A program made the position numbers and the translations under genes. A stretch of 64,000 nt of DNA from Vicinamibacteria bacterium. Its GTDB lineage: Bacteria; Acidobacteriota; Vicinamibacteria; Vicinamibacterales; UBA8438. The DNA is taken from NCBI GenBank assembly GCA_022820825.1, contig JAJEEU010000009.1, forward strand, positions 21,851 to 85,850. Reading direction: 5' to 3'. The notes under the pieces were generated by a model. That model ran no database searches. It saw only the letters and a list, made by a program, of their open reading frames with translations, and had not been told where the DNA came from. Below, in pieces: positions 37,931 to 46,451 of the stretch. The stretch's first letter is position 1, and the number at the start of each line of letters is the position of its first letter.

Positions 37931-39034
37931 CTACTCCAGCTCCCAGAGCAGGGGTTCGCGCACCGCGGCGGCGGGGCCCGGCGCCTGCGCCAGGCCGTGC
38001 AGGCCCACGCCGAGCAGCCGGATCGGGCGGCGTCCGGCGTCGGTGCGGTCGAGCAGCGCGCCGGCCCGGCGGGCGATGAGGTCCGCGTCACGGGTGGCGT
38101 CGCGCTCCGTTTGACTGCGGGTAATGGTCCGGAAGTCGTCGTAGCGCACCTTCAACGTCACCGTGCGCGCGTAGACGCCGGCCCGTTCGATCGTCTCCGC
38201 GGCGCGGCGCGCCAGCCGCTCCACCTCGGCGCGCACGGCCTCGAGGTCCAGCAGGTCTTCGGGATAGGTCCGCTCGGCGCTGCGCGACCTGGCTTCCCGG
38301 TGCGGCGTCACTGGCCGCTCGTCGACGCCGTGGGCCAGTTGCTGCAGCCGCTCGGCATGCGTGCCGACGACCCGCCGGAGCCGCTCCAGCTCGACGCCGC
38401 GGACATCGACCAGCCGCTCGATGCCGGCGGCGCGCAGGCGGCGCGCGGTGACCGGCCCGACGCCCCACAGCTTGTCGACGGGGAGCTGCTGCAGGAACGC
38501 CTCGACCCGCTCGCTCGGCACCACCGTCAGGCCGTCGGGCTTGCGCCAGCCGGAGGCGATCTTGGCCAGGAACTTGTTGGGCGCGACGCCGGCCGATGCG
38601 GTCAGGCCGGTGGTCTCCCGGATCTGCTGCTTCAACCGCCGCGCAACCGGCGTCGCGAGCGGCTCGCCCCAGGCGTTCTCGGTGACGTCGAGATACGCCT
38701 CGTCCAGCGACAGCGGCTCGACCAGCGGCGTCACCGCGCGGAAGAGGTCGAACACCTGCCGGGAGACGGTCCGGTACTTGGTGAAGTCAGGCGGGACGAT
38801 CACCAGCTCGGGACAGCGCCGCACCGCCTGCGCCATCGACAGGGCCGATCGCACGCCGAATTCGCGCGCCTCGTAGCTGGCCGCCGCCACGACGCCGCGG
38901 CTCTCCGGGCGCCCGCCCACCGCCACCGGCCGGCCCCCGAGCTCCGGTTGGTCGCGCTGCTCCACGGACGCGTAGAAAGCGTCCATGTCGACGTGGATGA
39001 TCCGTCGCAGGGGCGTTGCCGGAGGACTGCTCAC
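37931..39034 (-). CDS. dinB: DNA polymerase IV
   Basis: 367 residues, the normal length for Y-family Pol IV. The palm starts with IIHVDMDAFYASVEQRD, the catalytic SLDEAYLDVT is present, and the thumb HhH motif is KLWGVGPVTARRLRAAG. The little-finger domain runs to the end; the usual beta-clamp-binding tail is not obvious. Role: error-prone translesion synthesis. It lies 39 bases after the ferritin-like gene and 36 bases before the small membrane protein gene. Confidence 0.95.
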   Translation of the reverse strand: MSSPPATPLRRIIHVDMDAFYASVEQRDQPELGGRPVAVGGRPESRGVVAAASYEAREFGVRSALSMAQAVRRCPELVIVPPDFTKYRTVSRQVFDLFRAVTPLVEPLSLDEAYLDVTENAWGEPLATPVARRLKQQIRETTGLTASAGVAPNKFLAKIASGWRKPDGLTVVPSERVEAFLQQLPVDKLWGVGPVTARRLRAAGIERLVDVRGVELERLRRVVGTHAERLQQLAHGVDERPVTPHREARSRSAERTYPEDLLDLEAVRAEVERLARRAAETIERAGVYARTVTLKVRYDDFRTITRSQTERDATRDADLIARRAGALLDRTDAGRRPIRLLGVGLHGLAQAPGPAAAVREPLLWELE

Positions 39035-39073
39035 GGCGCGTCGGCGCAGGCACTGACGCCCGCGCCCGGATTG

Positions 39074-39499
39074 CTACAGGGGCCAGTCGCGGAGTATGCG
39101 CTCGGTCTCCTCGACGTGGCTGCTCTCGTCGCGGATGAAGTCCTCGATCTGCACCATCAGCCCCTTGTCGCCGTACGCCTCGGCGTCCTGCGCCCGCTGC
39201 ACGTAGCTGGCGGTGGCGCGCCGCTCGGCCGCCACAACTTCCTCCAGCATCGCGCGGTTGCCGTCGGGCAGCGGCACGGGGCGCGGCGTCGTGGTGGGCG
39301 TGCCGCCCAGCGAGCAGATCTTGTTGGCCAGGAATTGCGCGTGCGCCTGCTCGTCGGCCACTTCGGCCAGGAAGAACTGCGACAACTGCGGCCGGAACGG
39401 ACCGGTCGCGCGGGCGCTGTAGACGACGTACTGGATGATGGCGCCGAGCTCGTCGGCGAGGTCCTCGTTCAGCTTGTCTATCAATTCCTGCTTGGTCAA
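39074..39499 (-). CDS. Ferritin-like di-iron protein (bacterioferritin-like)
   Basis: 141 residues in a four-helix bundle. Di-iron ligands fall on schedule: E in DELGAIIQY, ExxH in ADEQAHAQF, E in EEVVAAERRATASY, and ExxH in RDESSHVEE. It is shorter than full bacterioferritin (about 155) and lacks an obvious heme methionine, so it may be a small bacterioferritin-like or rubrerythrin-like oxidase. Role: iron storage or peroxide handling. Confidence 0.85.
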   Translation of the reverse strand: MTKQELIDKLNEDLADELGAIIQYVVYSARATGPFRPQLSQFFLAEVADEQAHAQFLANKICSLGGTPTTTPRPVPLPDGNRAMLEEVVAAERRATASYVQRAQDAEAYGDKGLMVQIEDFIRDESSHVEETERILRDWPL

Positions 39500-39530
39500 T
39501 GTCCCCCCGTTCGATGCGGCACGCTGCGCG

Positions 39531-40805
39531 TCAATCGATGATCGCCTGGTGCACGAGCGCGCGCAGCTTGCCGTGATCGTCGATGTCGCCCGCGGGAATG
39601 ATCTGTGTCATGTAGGCCACGACCAGCTCCTCCGCCGGGTCGACCCAGTAGGTCGAATGGTAGGCGCCGCCCCAGGCGAACTCCCCGACCGACGCGGGCA
39701 GGCCGAGAGCCGCGGGATCCTCGACGACGGAGAACCCCAGGCCGAAGCTCTGGCCGGGACGGAACGGAATGTCGCCGGTATGGCCGACGGTCATCGATTC
39801 GACGGTCTTGCGCGAGAGGACGCGCACGCCGTCGAGCTCGCCGCCGTTCAGCATCATCTGCAGGAACCGGGCGTAGTCGGTCGCCGTGGACACCAGGCCC
39901 GCGCCGGCGGAGAAGCCCTTCCGCGGCCCGTCCACGTACGCCCCCTGACCCACCATGTGCCCCGGATCCGGGGCGCGCTCGATGCCCCCGCCAGCGGTCG
40001 CCGAGTACACCGTCGCCAGCCGGTCGACCTTGCCGGCCGGCAGGAAGAAGTGCGTGTCGTCCATGCCGAGCGGGCCGAACAACCGCTCGCCGAGGAACGC
40101 GCCCAGCGTCTGCCCGCTGATCTTCTCGATCATCGCGCCCAGGATGTCGGTGTTGTAGCCGTAGATCCACGCCTCGCCCGGGTGGCCGTCGAGCGGCAGC
40201 TCGGCCAGCCGTGCCATGACGTCGCCGACCGTCTCGTCGCGGTCCGCGAAATACCAGCCGGTGATGCCCGCCTCCTGCCATTTGTCGGCCGCCGGACCGT
40301 TGCCGTAGCTGATGCCGGCGGTGTGCGTCAGCAGGTCGCGGATGGTGATGGGCCGCTTTGCCGGAACGACGTCGTAGCCGCCGCTGTCATTCGGTTCGGC
40401 CACGGTCGTTTCCATGAACTCGGGGAGGTACTTGCCGACAGGATCGGTGATCAGCAGCCGCCCCTCCTCCTGCAGCAGCATCACGCCGACGCTGGCCAGG
40501 GCCTTCGTCTGCGACGCGATCCGGAATATCGCGTCCGTGGCCATGGGCGCGCCCGACTCCTTGTCGCGGTAGCCGACGGCCTCCATGTAGGCGATCTTTC
40601 CGCGGCGGGCCACGATGGCCACGGCGCCGGCCAGGCGGCCGTCGTCGACGTACTCCTCGAGCGCGGCGGTCAGGCGCTCCAGCCGCTCGGAGGACATGCC
40701 GACCGACTCGGGGACCGCGACGGTCAGTCCCTGGGCCAGCAGCGCCTGGGGTACGAGAAGAAGCAGCGCGGCGGCTAACGCGACCGGGCGAATGCGTGAC
40801 AGCAT
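39531..40805 (-). CDS. Secreted serine hydrolase, class C beta-lactamase fold
   Basis: 424 residues from ATG 40805, preceded by GGAGG; a longer frame to 41288 overlaps the PQQ gene. The signal peptide is PVALAAALLLLVPQALLAQ. The catalytic S98-x-x-K101 lies in ASQTKAL. Y-x-N is in SYGNGP, and the third motif region is near HTGDIPFRPG. FGLGFSVVEDP and WGGAYHSTYWVDP are usual in family S12 esterases rather than true beta-lactamases. It probably hydrolyses esters or D-amino-acid peptides in the periplasm. Confidence 0.88.
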   Translation of the reverse strand: MLSRIRPVALAAALLLLVPQALLAQGLTVAVPESVGMSSERLERLTAALEEYVDDGRLAGAVAIVARRGKIAYMEAVGYRDKESGAPMATDAIFRIASQTKALASVGVMLLQEEGRLLITDPVGKYLPEFMETTVAEPNDSGGYDVVPAKRPITIRDLLTHTAGISYGNGPAADKWQEAGITGWYFADRDETVGDVMARLAELPLDGHPGEAWIYGYNTDILGAMIEKISGQTLGAFLGERLFGPLGMDDTHFFLPAGKVDRLATVYSATAGGGIERAPDPGHMVGQGAYVDGPRKGFSAGAGLVSTATDYARFLQMMLNGGELDGVRVLSRKTVESMTVGHTGDIPFRPGQSFGLGFSVVEDPAALGLPASVGEFAWGGAYHSTYWVDPAEELVVAYMTQIIPAGDIDDHGKLRALVHQAIID

Positions 40806-40819
40806 GAATGCACCTCCAC

Positions 40820-42523
40820 TCAGGGCAGCGCGAAGACGTAGATGCCGTTGCCCGCGCGCGGGTTGCGCTTGTCGGGCAGCAGGTCGGCCGGGATGATGCT
40901 GGTCCAGCTCGATCCGCCCAGCGGGCCCCCGGCGCCGAAGGCGACGTACTGCCGCCCGTCCACCGCGTACGTGATCGGGTAGCCGTTGGCCATGGTGGTG
41001 AGTCGGCTGCGCCACAGCTCGTCGCCGGTCGCCGCGTCGTACGCGTAGACGTGGCGCTCCCAGTCGCCCACGAAGACCAGGCCGCCCGCCGTGGTCAGCG
41101 CCGCCGTGTTGTAGGGCACCCGCAGGCGGTGTCTCCAGAGCGTCTCGCCCGTGCGGATGTCCAGCGCCTGGAACTCGCCCAGTTGGCCCGGCGCGTCCGG
41201 GTGAAAGTGGTTCTGCCGGTCGCGGACGCCGCCGGTGCCGCCGCCGCCCTCGCGCCGCTCCACCGGCCCGAACGCCGCCGTCTCGCACTGCAGGTTGAGC
41301 GGCACGTACAGCGCGCCGGTGTCCGGGTGATACGCCATCGCGCGCAGGCTCTTGAACCCGCCGGTGCTCGGACAGAAGTAGAGCTCCTCACCCACGTCCG
41401 ACACCATCCCCTCGCGGTAGGCGAACCGCCCGGTCTCGGGATCGACGTCGGCCAGGTTCTGGTAGCCGAGATCGACCGCCCGGGTAAATTCTCCGGTCGT
41501 GCGTTCGAGCTCCCACAGGATGCCCAGCTTGCCCATGCTGAACACCGACTGCCGGCCGTCGTAGTCGATCAGGATCCGCTCGAACGTCTCGTCCATGTCG
41601 TGACTGTCGCCGGGGATGTGCTGGTAGAACCAGCGCATCTCGCCGGTCTCCGGATCGAGCGCGAGCGTCGAGTTGCTGTAGAGCGCGTCGCCGTCCGTGC
41701 CGCGCGCGTCCCGCGTCCACGGCTTGGCCTGGGCGGTGCCATAGAAGACGAGGCCGCTGATCGGATCGTAGCTGCCGGGAATCCAGGCGTCGCCGCCGGC
41801 CCGGAACAACAGCGGCAGGTCGCCCCAGGTATCGCCGCCGCGCTCGCCCGGCCGGGCGATGGTGGAGGTGCGCCACAGCAGGCGCCCGCTGCGGGCGTCC
41901 ACGCCGATGATGTAGCAGGTATCCTCGCGGAAGCGATCGCAGTCGGTCAGACCAGCCACGATGGTGCCGTCGGCCACCACGGGCCCGCTCGTGAATCCGT
42001 ACCCGTCCTGGTCCGGCGCAACGTTGGTTTCCCAGCGCACCGCGCCGGTGCGCGCATCGAGGCCGAGGATGTGCGCGTCGGCGGTGTTCAGGATGATCAG
42101 ATCCTCATAGATGGCGAGACTGCGCATCTGCGCGGCCGGCCGCCGCTGCGCCTCCATCTCGCGGCGGTACTCCCAGATGAAGTCGCCGGTGGCCGCGTCG
42201 AGCGCCTGCACGACGTTGCCGGGGTTGGCGATGTACATGACGCCGTCGCGGACCAGCGGCGTGGTCTGCGACACGCCGGGCTCGATGCCCCACGACCAGG
42301 CGAGCTGCAGCTCGCCCACGTTTCCCGTGTCGATCTCGTCGAGGGGACTGTGGCCCCAGCCGTCCAGCGTGCGCCGCCAGTTCAACCAGTCGGCCGGCTC
42401 CGGATTCTGCAGATCCGCGTCCGAGACGGGCGTGAATTCCTCGACCTGCGCCGCGACCGGCGGGGCGGCCGGCAGCAGGCCGGCCGCGTACACCGCTACC
42501 GCCAACGTCAACCGCTTGTGCAT
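40820..42523 (-). CDS. PQQ-type propeller dehydrogenase (paralogue of the one at 59237-61387)
   Basis: 567 residues with a signal peptide (LAVAVYAAGLLPAAPPVAA). It has the eight-bladed quinoprotein fold with repeated W-motifs (WLNWRRTLDGWGHSPLDEID, GDFIWEYR, GEMRWFYQH). The position of the PQQ-site Asn in methanol-type enzymes reads GTAQAKPW, and the usual HDxWD is GDSHDMDE, so the active site differs from classical alcohol dehydrogenases. The fold and the signal place it in the periplasm. It is closely related to the cytochrome-fused protein at 59237. A NIPSNAP gene lies 22 bases upstream on the same strand. Confidence 0.85.
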   Translation of the reverse strand: MHKRLTLAVAVYAAGLLPAAPPVAAQVEEFTPVSDADLQNPEPADWLNWRRTLDGWGHSPLDEIDTGNVGELQLAWSWGIEPGVSQTTPLVRDGVMYIANPGNVVQALDAATGDFIWEYRREMEAQRRPAAQMRSLAIYEDLIILNTADAHILGLDARTGAVRWETNVAPDQDGYGFTSGPVVADGTIVAGLTDCDRFREDTCYIIGVDARSGRLLWRTSTIARPGERGGDTWGDLPLLFRAGGDAWIPGSYDPISGLVFYGTAQAKPWTRDARGTDGDALYSNSTLALDPETGEMRWFYQHIPGDSHDMDETFERILIDYDGRQSVFSMGKLGILWELERTTGEFTRAVDLGYQNLADVDPETGRFAYREGMVSDVGEELYFCPSTGGFKSLRAMAYHPDTGALYVPLNLQCETAAFGPVERREGGGGTGGVRDRQNHFHPDAPGQLGEFQALDIRTGETLWRHRLRVPYNTAALTTAGGLVFVGDWERHVYAYDAATGDELWRSRLTTMANGYPITYAVDGRQYVAFGAGGPLGGSSWTSIIPADLLPDKRNPRAGNGIYVFALP

Positions 42524-42545
42524 TGGGGGGCCTCTTCCGGAATGC

Positions 42546-42989
42546 CTAGTTGATCGGCGAGTAGTCGGTCGCCTTCATGAAGACCGACTCCACGCCGCTC
42601 ACCAGCCGGCCGTTGCGCTCCGACGCCGCGCGCGCCTCCACCCAATCCGGATCCGCGCGAAAAGCATCCCAGCTCGCCTGGGCGGCTTCGCGGCTGTCGT
42701 ACTCCAGGACGTAGAGCAGCGTGTTCTCCGACAGCGGCGCGTCCGTCGCCACCCAGTAGCCGACGTTCGTCATGCCGTGCTTCTCGAACAGCCGCACCGT
42801 GTGGTCGCGGAAACGGGATTCCAGGTCGCTCAGCTTGCCGGGCGCCGCGGTGTAGGTGCGCAGCTCGTAGACCTTGCCGCCGGACTGCGCGCTCAGGACC
42901 GAGGACGGCTGAACAAGGTTGCCGAGGACGAATCCGGCCGCGAAAACGGCCACCAGCAGGACGAGACCGAACCGCTTGCTGCGCAACAT
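42546..42989 (-). CDS. NIPSNAP-family protein with N-terminal anchor
   Basis: 147 residues from ATG 42989, preceded by a near-perfect AAAGGAGG; a longer frame to 43022 lacks one. The N-terminal signal or anchor is FGLVLLVAVFAAGFVLGNLV. The NIPSNAP dimeric alpha/beta barrel follows: KVYELRTYTAAPGKLSDLES, NVGYWVATD and LLYVLEYDSREAA. Enzymatic function of the family is unclear. It probably forms a unit with the PQQ gene 22 bases downstream. Confidence 0.88.
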   Translation of the reverse strand: MLRSKRFGLVLLVAVFAAGFVLGNLVQPSSVLSAQSGGKVYELRTYTAAPGKLSDLESRFRDHTVRLFEKHGMTNVGYWVATDAPLSENTLLYVLEYDSREAAQASWDAFRADPDWVEARAASERNGRLVSGVESVFMKATDYSPIN

Positions 42990-43092
42990 GCACTGCCTCC
43001 TTTGCGCCACCACGAATGGCATGGCGCATTGTAACGTCTACGGCCGGCGGTGCTTGCCGCCGGCCGGCCCGGTACGTACCATTTCAGCGGCC

Positions 43093-44127
43093 ATGTCGAT
43101 CCGCTTCGACGAGACGGACTGCCAGATCGTGCAGGCGTTGTTCGAGAACTCGCGGATTACGAACGCCGAGCTCGCGAAGCGGATTCGAATGTCCGAGTCG
43201 CAGTGCTCGCGGCGCCTCCACCGCATCGAGCAGGCCGGCATCATCACCGGTTACACGGCGTTGTTCGACATCGAGGCGCTCGACCTCCACGCCTACGCCT
43301 TCGTCGCGGTCACGCTGAACCACTCCCGGACCACCCGCGAGGCGACCGAGGCGGCCGTCAGCGGCCGCCGCGACGTCGTGCAGGGGTACCGCACCGGCGG
43401 GGACTCGGACTATCTCGTCAGCATCCTGACGCCCGACCTGTCGGCGTTCCAGCGGTCCATCGACGATCTCAACCGGATGGACGGCGTCGAAGTCAGCCGC
43501 TCGCTGCTCATCCTCAATCCGTTCAAGCAGGTCACGAAGCTCCGCTTTCCGTTCGCGAATCTTGTATCGCCGGCCTACGCTCACGAGCTCGACCTTGACG
43601 GGGGTCGGCCGACCCGCCAGACCCGGCACGCTACCGCCACGCGGCCGAGCCTGCCGGCGATGAGAGGAAATCTGGAGCATTCCAAGCTGGACCAGATCGA
43701 CCTGGAGATAATCCGGCACCTCGCGGACAACTCGCGGCTGTCGCTGGTGGAGCTGGGCGAGAAGGTGGGTCTGTCGGCCGCGCCGTGCGGCCGGCGGGTG
43801 CACGCCCTGGAGCGCGACGGCGTCATCCGGCACTGCACGGCGAAAGTAAGCTTCGAGGCGATCGGCCTGACGACGACGGTATTCATCCGCATCCGCTTCG
43901 AGCTGACGAACGAACGCCACCGGCGGGCGTTCGAGCGCGCGCTGCTCGACGCTCCGCCGGTGCTCGAAGCGTACCGCACGCACGGCGAGAGCGACTATCT
44001 GATCATGGTCGTGGTGGAAGACCTGGCGGCGTGCGACCGGTTTCTGTCCGAGGTGGTGTTGAACGCGGACGGCGTTATCGCCGTCCAGTCGACGCCGGTG
44101 CTCAAGCGGTTCTACAGCCGCCGGTAG
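43093..44127 (+). CDS. Tandem-fused Lrp/AsnC family regulator
   Basis: 344 residues, about twice the usual ~155. The first unit (about 1-155) has an HTH (NAELAKRIRMSESQCSRRLH) and a RAM/AsnC_trans_reg domain (YAFVAVTLN...GDSDYLVSIL). The second unit (about 190-344) has DLEIIRHLADNSRLSLVELG and SAAPCGRRVHALERDGVI, then GESDYLIMVVVED. A linker of about 35 residues joins them. It may act as an intramolecular dimer sensing an amino acid or aromatic effector. It diverges from the NIPSNAP-PQQ unit (103-base gap), which is the likely target. Confidence 0.9.
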   Translation: MSIRFDETDCQIVQALFENSRITNAELAKRIRMSESQCSRRLHRIEQAGIITGYTALFDIEALDLHAYAFVAVTLNHSRTTREATEAAVSGRRDVVQGYRTGGDSDYLVSILTPDLSAFQRSIDDLNRMDGVEVSRSLLILNPFKQVTKLRFPFANLVSPAYAHELDLDGGRPTRQTRHATATRPSLPAMRGNLEHSKLDQIDLEIIRHLADNSRLSLVELGEKVGLSAAPCGRRVHALERDGVIRHCTAKVSFEAIGLTTTVFIRIRFELTNERHRRAFERALLDAPPVLEAYRTHGESDYLIMVVVEDLAACDRFLSEVVLNADGVIAVQSTPVLKRFYSRR

Positions 44128-44157
44128 CGCCCTGCACGCCGCGGCGACACGCAGCGC

Positions 44158-45039
44158 TCAGCGCACGTTGACCGTCACGTCCGCGCTCGCCGCCGAGCCG
44201 CCGTCGTGCGCCAGGGCGCGCAGCACGTACGTACCGGGCTCGTCGAACGTCGCCCGCACCGGGTAGCGCCCGTCCGCGGCTGGCGGGGGAGGCTGCCACC
44301 CGCGCGTCCACGGCGAGCCGTGCCGGAAGTCGGGATACGCCTTGAACTGCGGCGGGTCGATGGCCACCCTCGATCCGTCGCCGCGGTACACGAACCAGGC
44401 GACCCGCAGCCCCAGCGAGGTGCCCCGGAACGGCCCGCCGCCGGCCGCCTGCGGCGCCGGGATGCCGTCGTCGCCGACCAGCGCCGTCAACGCCAGCGGT
44501 GTTCCGACTGTCGCTTCGCGCGCGGCCTCGCCCTCCAGCGTCACGGTCGGGATCCGGTTGTGCTCTAGCTCTCCCTGCACGTCGAACCCCGTGTACTGCC
44601 GGAAGATGACGCGCTGGTCCAGGATGAACTCCGGAATCAGCGAGGCGTAGGCCTGCTCGGTCTTCCCGTTCGCCGTGAGCGTCCAGACGATTTCCCCGTC
44701 GCCGAAATCGGCCGGCACCGTGACCGTGAACACGTTGAGGTTGCTGCGTGGCAGGAACCACGTCGGCTGCCCGCGGTCGGGGCCGCCGGGCTGCACGTTG
44801 TTGTCCGGGCCGACAGGTACGTGCAGGTGCTCCTCGAAGTTGCGGTTGAAGTAGCCGAAGTAGATGTCGATGGTGCCGTCCGCGTTCGGCATCCAGCCTT
44901 CGAACGACGGCGCCACGTTCTGGCCGCTGCGGTACGTGATCTGACCGTCCGCACCGCCCGCGCCCAGCGCCAGCAGCGCCGCGCACGCCGCCGCGCCGCA
45001 GGCCCGCGCCATCCGCCTTCGTGTCGGCCGACTGCTCAC
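44158..45039 (-). CDS. Secreted protein of unknown function, beta-rich
   Basis: About 293 residues from GTG 45039; ATG 45012 is the alternative. The signal peptide is ACGAAACAALLALGAGGADG. SFEGWMPNADGTIDIYFGYF and VTVPADFGDGEIVWTLTANG suggest a beta-sandwich. TYVLRALAHDGGSAASADVTV at the end resembles a PKD/Ig-like domain. The gene lies 13 bases after the cytochrome c/copper protein and is likely its partner. I do not recognise a named family. Confidence 0.78.
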   Translation of the reverse strand: MSSRPTRRRMARACGAAACAALLALGAGGADGQITYRSGQNVAPSFEGWMPNADGTIDIYFGYFNRNFEEHLHVPVGPDNNVQPGGPDRGQPTWFLPRSNLNVFTVTVPADFGDGEIVWTLTANGKTEQAYASLIPEFILDQRVIFRQYTGFDVQGELEHNRIPTVTLEGEAAREATVGTPLALTALVGDDGIPAPQAAGGGPFRGTSLGLRVAWFVYRGDGSRVAIDPPQFKAYPDFRHGSPWTRGWQPPPPAADGRYPVRATFDEPGTYVLRALAHDGGSAASADVTVNVR

Positions 45040-45052
45040 GGTCCGCCCCGCG

Positions 45053-46432
45053 TCAGTTGTCCTGCGCGGACCGTTGCGCACGGCCCTGCCGCGCCGCCAG
45101 CTCTTCCTCGTACTGCTCCTCGGTCAGGCCGACGAAGCGGCCGAGGAAGAAGAACATGTCGTCCATGGAACGGCTGCCCAGGCCGTGCCAGTTGCGCGGC
45201 TCGATGATGTTGCGGTTCCCGGTCGAGTTGTCGTACCACGCGATCGCGTGCAGGATGGTCCCCGCCGGCAGCAGCGGCGCGGCGTGGTCGGCGTAGTTGT
45301 ACACCTTGACCCAGTTGTGGTCGTAGCCGGCGCAGGTCAGCGTCTCGCGCACCCCGTCGGGATACTGCGCGTTCAGGCACATCCGCGTGCCGCCGGCATG
45401 CATGTGCGGCTCGAACGTCACGAGCTTGGACGGGTTCTTCGTCACGCCCAGCGCGTCGAATCGCAGGTCCTTCGCCCCCGCCGGGATGTCCAGGTCGTTG
45501 AAGGTCAGGAACACGCCCGGTCCCGGCGCCGTGTACTTCGGCTGGTAGCCGTCGGGGTGGAACTGGAAGCCGACGTCGAGCCGCGCCGTGACCTCCTCGC
45601 CGAACGAGTGCGTATGCACCCGCCAGTGCAGCGACGAGCCGGCCGGCAGCGTCACGCCCAGCCCGTCCGTGTAGCGCGTCGCGTTCTGGCCCGCCTCGTG
45701 CGTCATCGCGAAGCCGCCGTCGGTCGGGTTGACGGGGCCGGCCGCGACGCCCTCGCCCGGCGTGCCGGCCATGATGCCGGCGTGGTGGATCACCGAGTAG
45801 CCGCCCAGGCCTTCGGCCTTGGCCATACCGCCGGACACGCGCACCTCGTGCACCTCCACCGCTTTCACGTAACGGTCCTCGGCCAGACCGACCGGCGTCG
45901 ATTCCCAGTAGCCGTGCCAGTCGGCCGCCACGGCCTCGATCACCTTCTCGGGCGACGAGACGATCAGGTCCGGCTCGCCGATGGTCCACTCCTTACCGTC
46001 CGGGAACTGCCGCGGCGGCGGCAGGTCGGCCGGATTGCCGCGCGGCGCGCCGGCGTCGACCCAGCGTCCGATCAGCGCGATCTCCGCGTCGCTGAGCGAC
46101 GGGTCGTCCTTGAACTCCCGGACCCCGACATCCTTCTCGATGAACCACGGCGGCATCGTCCGCTCGGCCGTGCGCGCCCTGATGGCGCGCGCCCACGGCC
46201 GCACGTCGTTGTAGGTCAGCAGCGACATCGGCGCGCCGCCGCCCGGGCCGGGCCGGTGGCAGCCCTGACAGGAGCGCTGCAGGATCGGCGCGATGTCCTT
46301 CGTGAACGTCACCTCGGCCGGCTGCGCGGACGCGGCCGGCACGGCGGCGACAACTCCGACGAGACAGCCGGCGACGGCGGCGGCCACGACCGCCCGCCGC
46401 GCCGCGTTCCGCTTGTTCCTCGTGTTACTCAT
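45053..46432 (-). CDS. Secreted cytochrome c fused to copper type II monooxygenase-like domain
   Basis: 459 residues with a signal peptide (AVVAAAVAGCLVGVVAAVPAASAQ). A cytochrome c motif CQGCH (C55, C58, H59) is followed by FTKDIAPI-type context and MPPW (likely Met ligand region). The rest resembles the copper type II ascorbate-dependent monooxygenase C-terminal fold: HWRVHTHSFGEEV, EPHMHAGGTRMCLNAQYPDG and TLTCAGYDHNWVKVY contain candidate copper histidines. Role: unknown periplasmic oxidation. It lies 19 bases after the TonB receptor stop, so both may be co-transcribed. Confidence 0.82.
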   Translation of the reverse strand: MSNTRNKRNAARRAVVAAAVAGCLVGVVAAVPAASAQPAEVTFTKDIAPILQRSCQGCHRPGPGGGAPMSLLTYNDVRPWARAIRARTAERTMPPWFIEKDVGVREFKDDPSLSDAEIALIGRWVDAGAPRGNPADLPPPRQFPDGKEWTIGEPDLIVSSPEKVIEAVAADWHGYWESTPVGLAEDRYVKAVEVHEVRVSGGMAKAEGLGGYSVIHHAGIMAGTPGEGVAAGPVNPTDGGFAMTHEAGQNATRYTDGLGVTLPAGSSLHWRVHTHSFGEEVTARLDVGFQFHPDGYQPKYTAPGPGVFLTFNDLDIPAGAKDLRFDALGVTKNPSKLVTFEPHMHAGGTRMCLNAQYPDGVRETLTCAGYDHNWVKVYNYADHAAPLLPAGTILHAIAWYDNSTGNRNIIEPRNWHGLGSRSMDDMFFFLGRFVGLTEEQYEEELAARQGRAQRSAQDN

Positions 46433-46451
46433 CGCAAGGTCCTCCGCTGTG

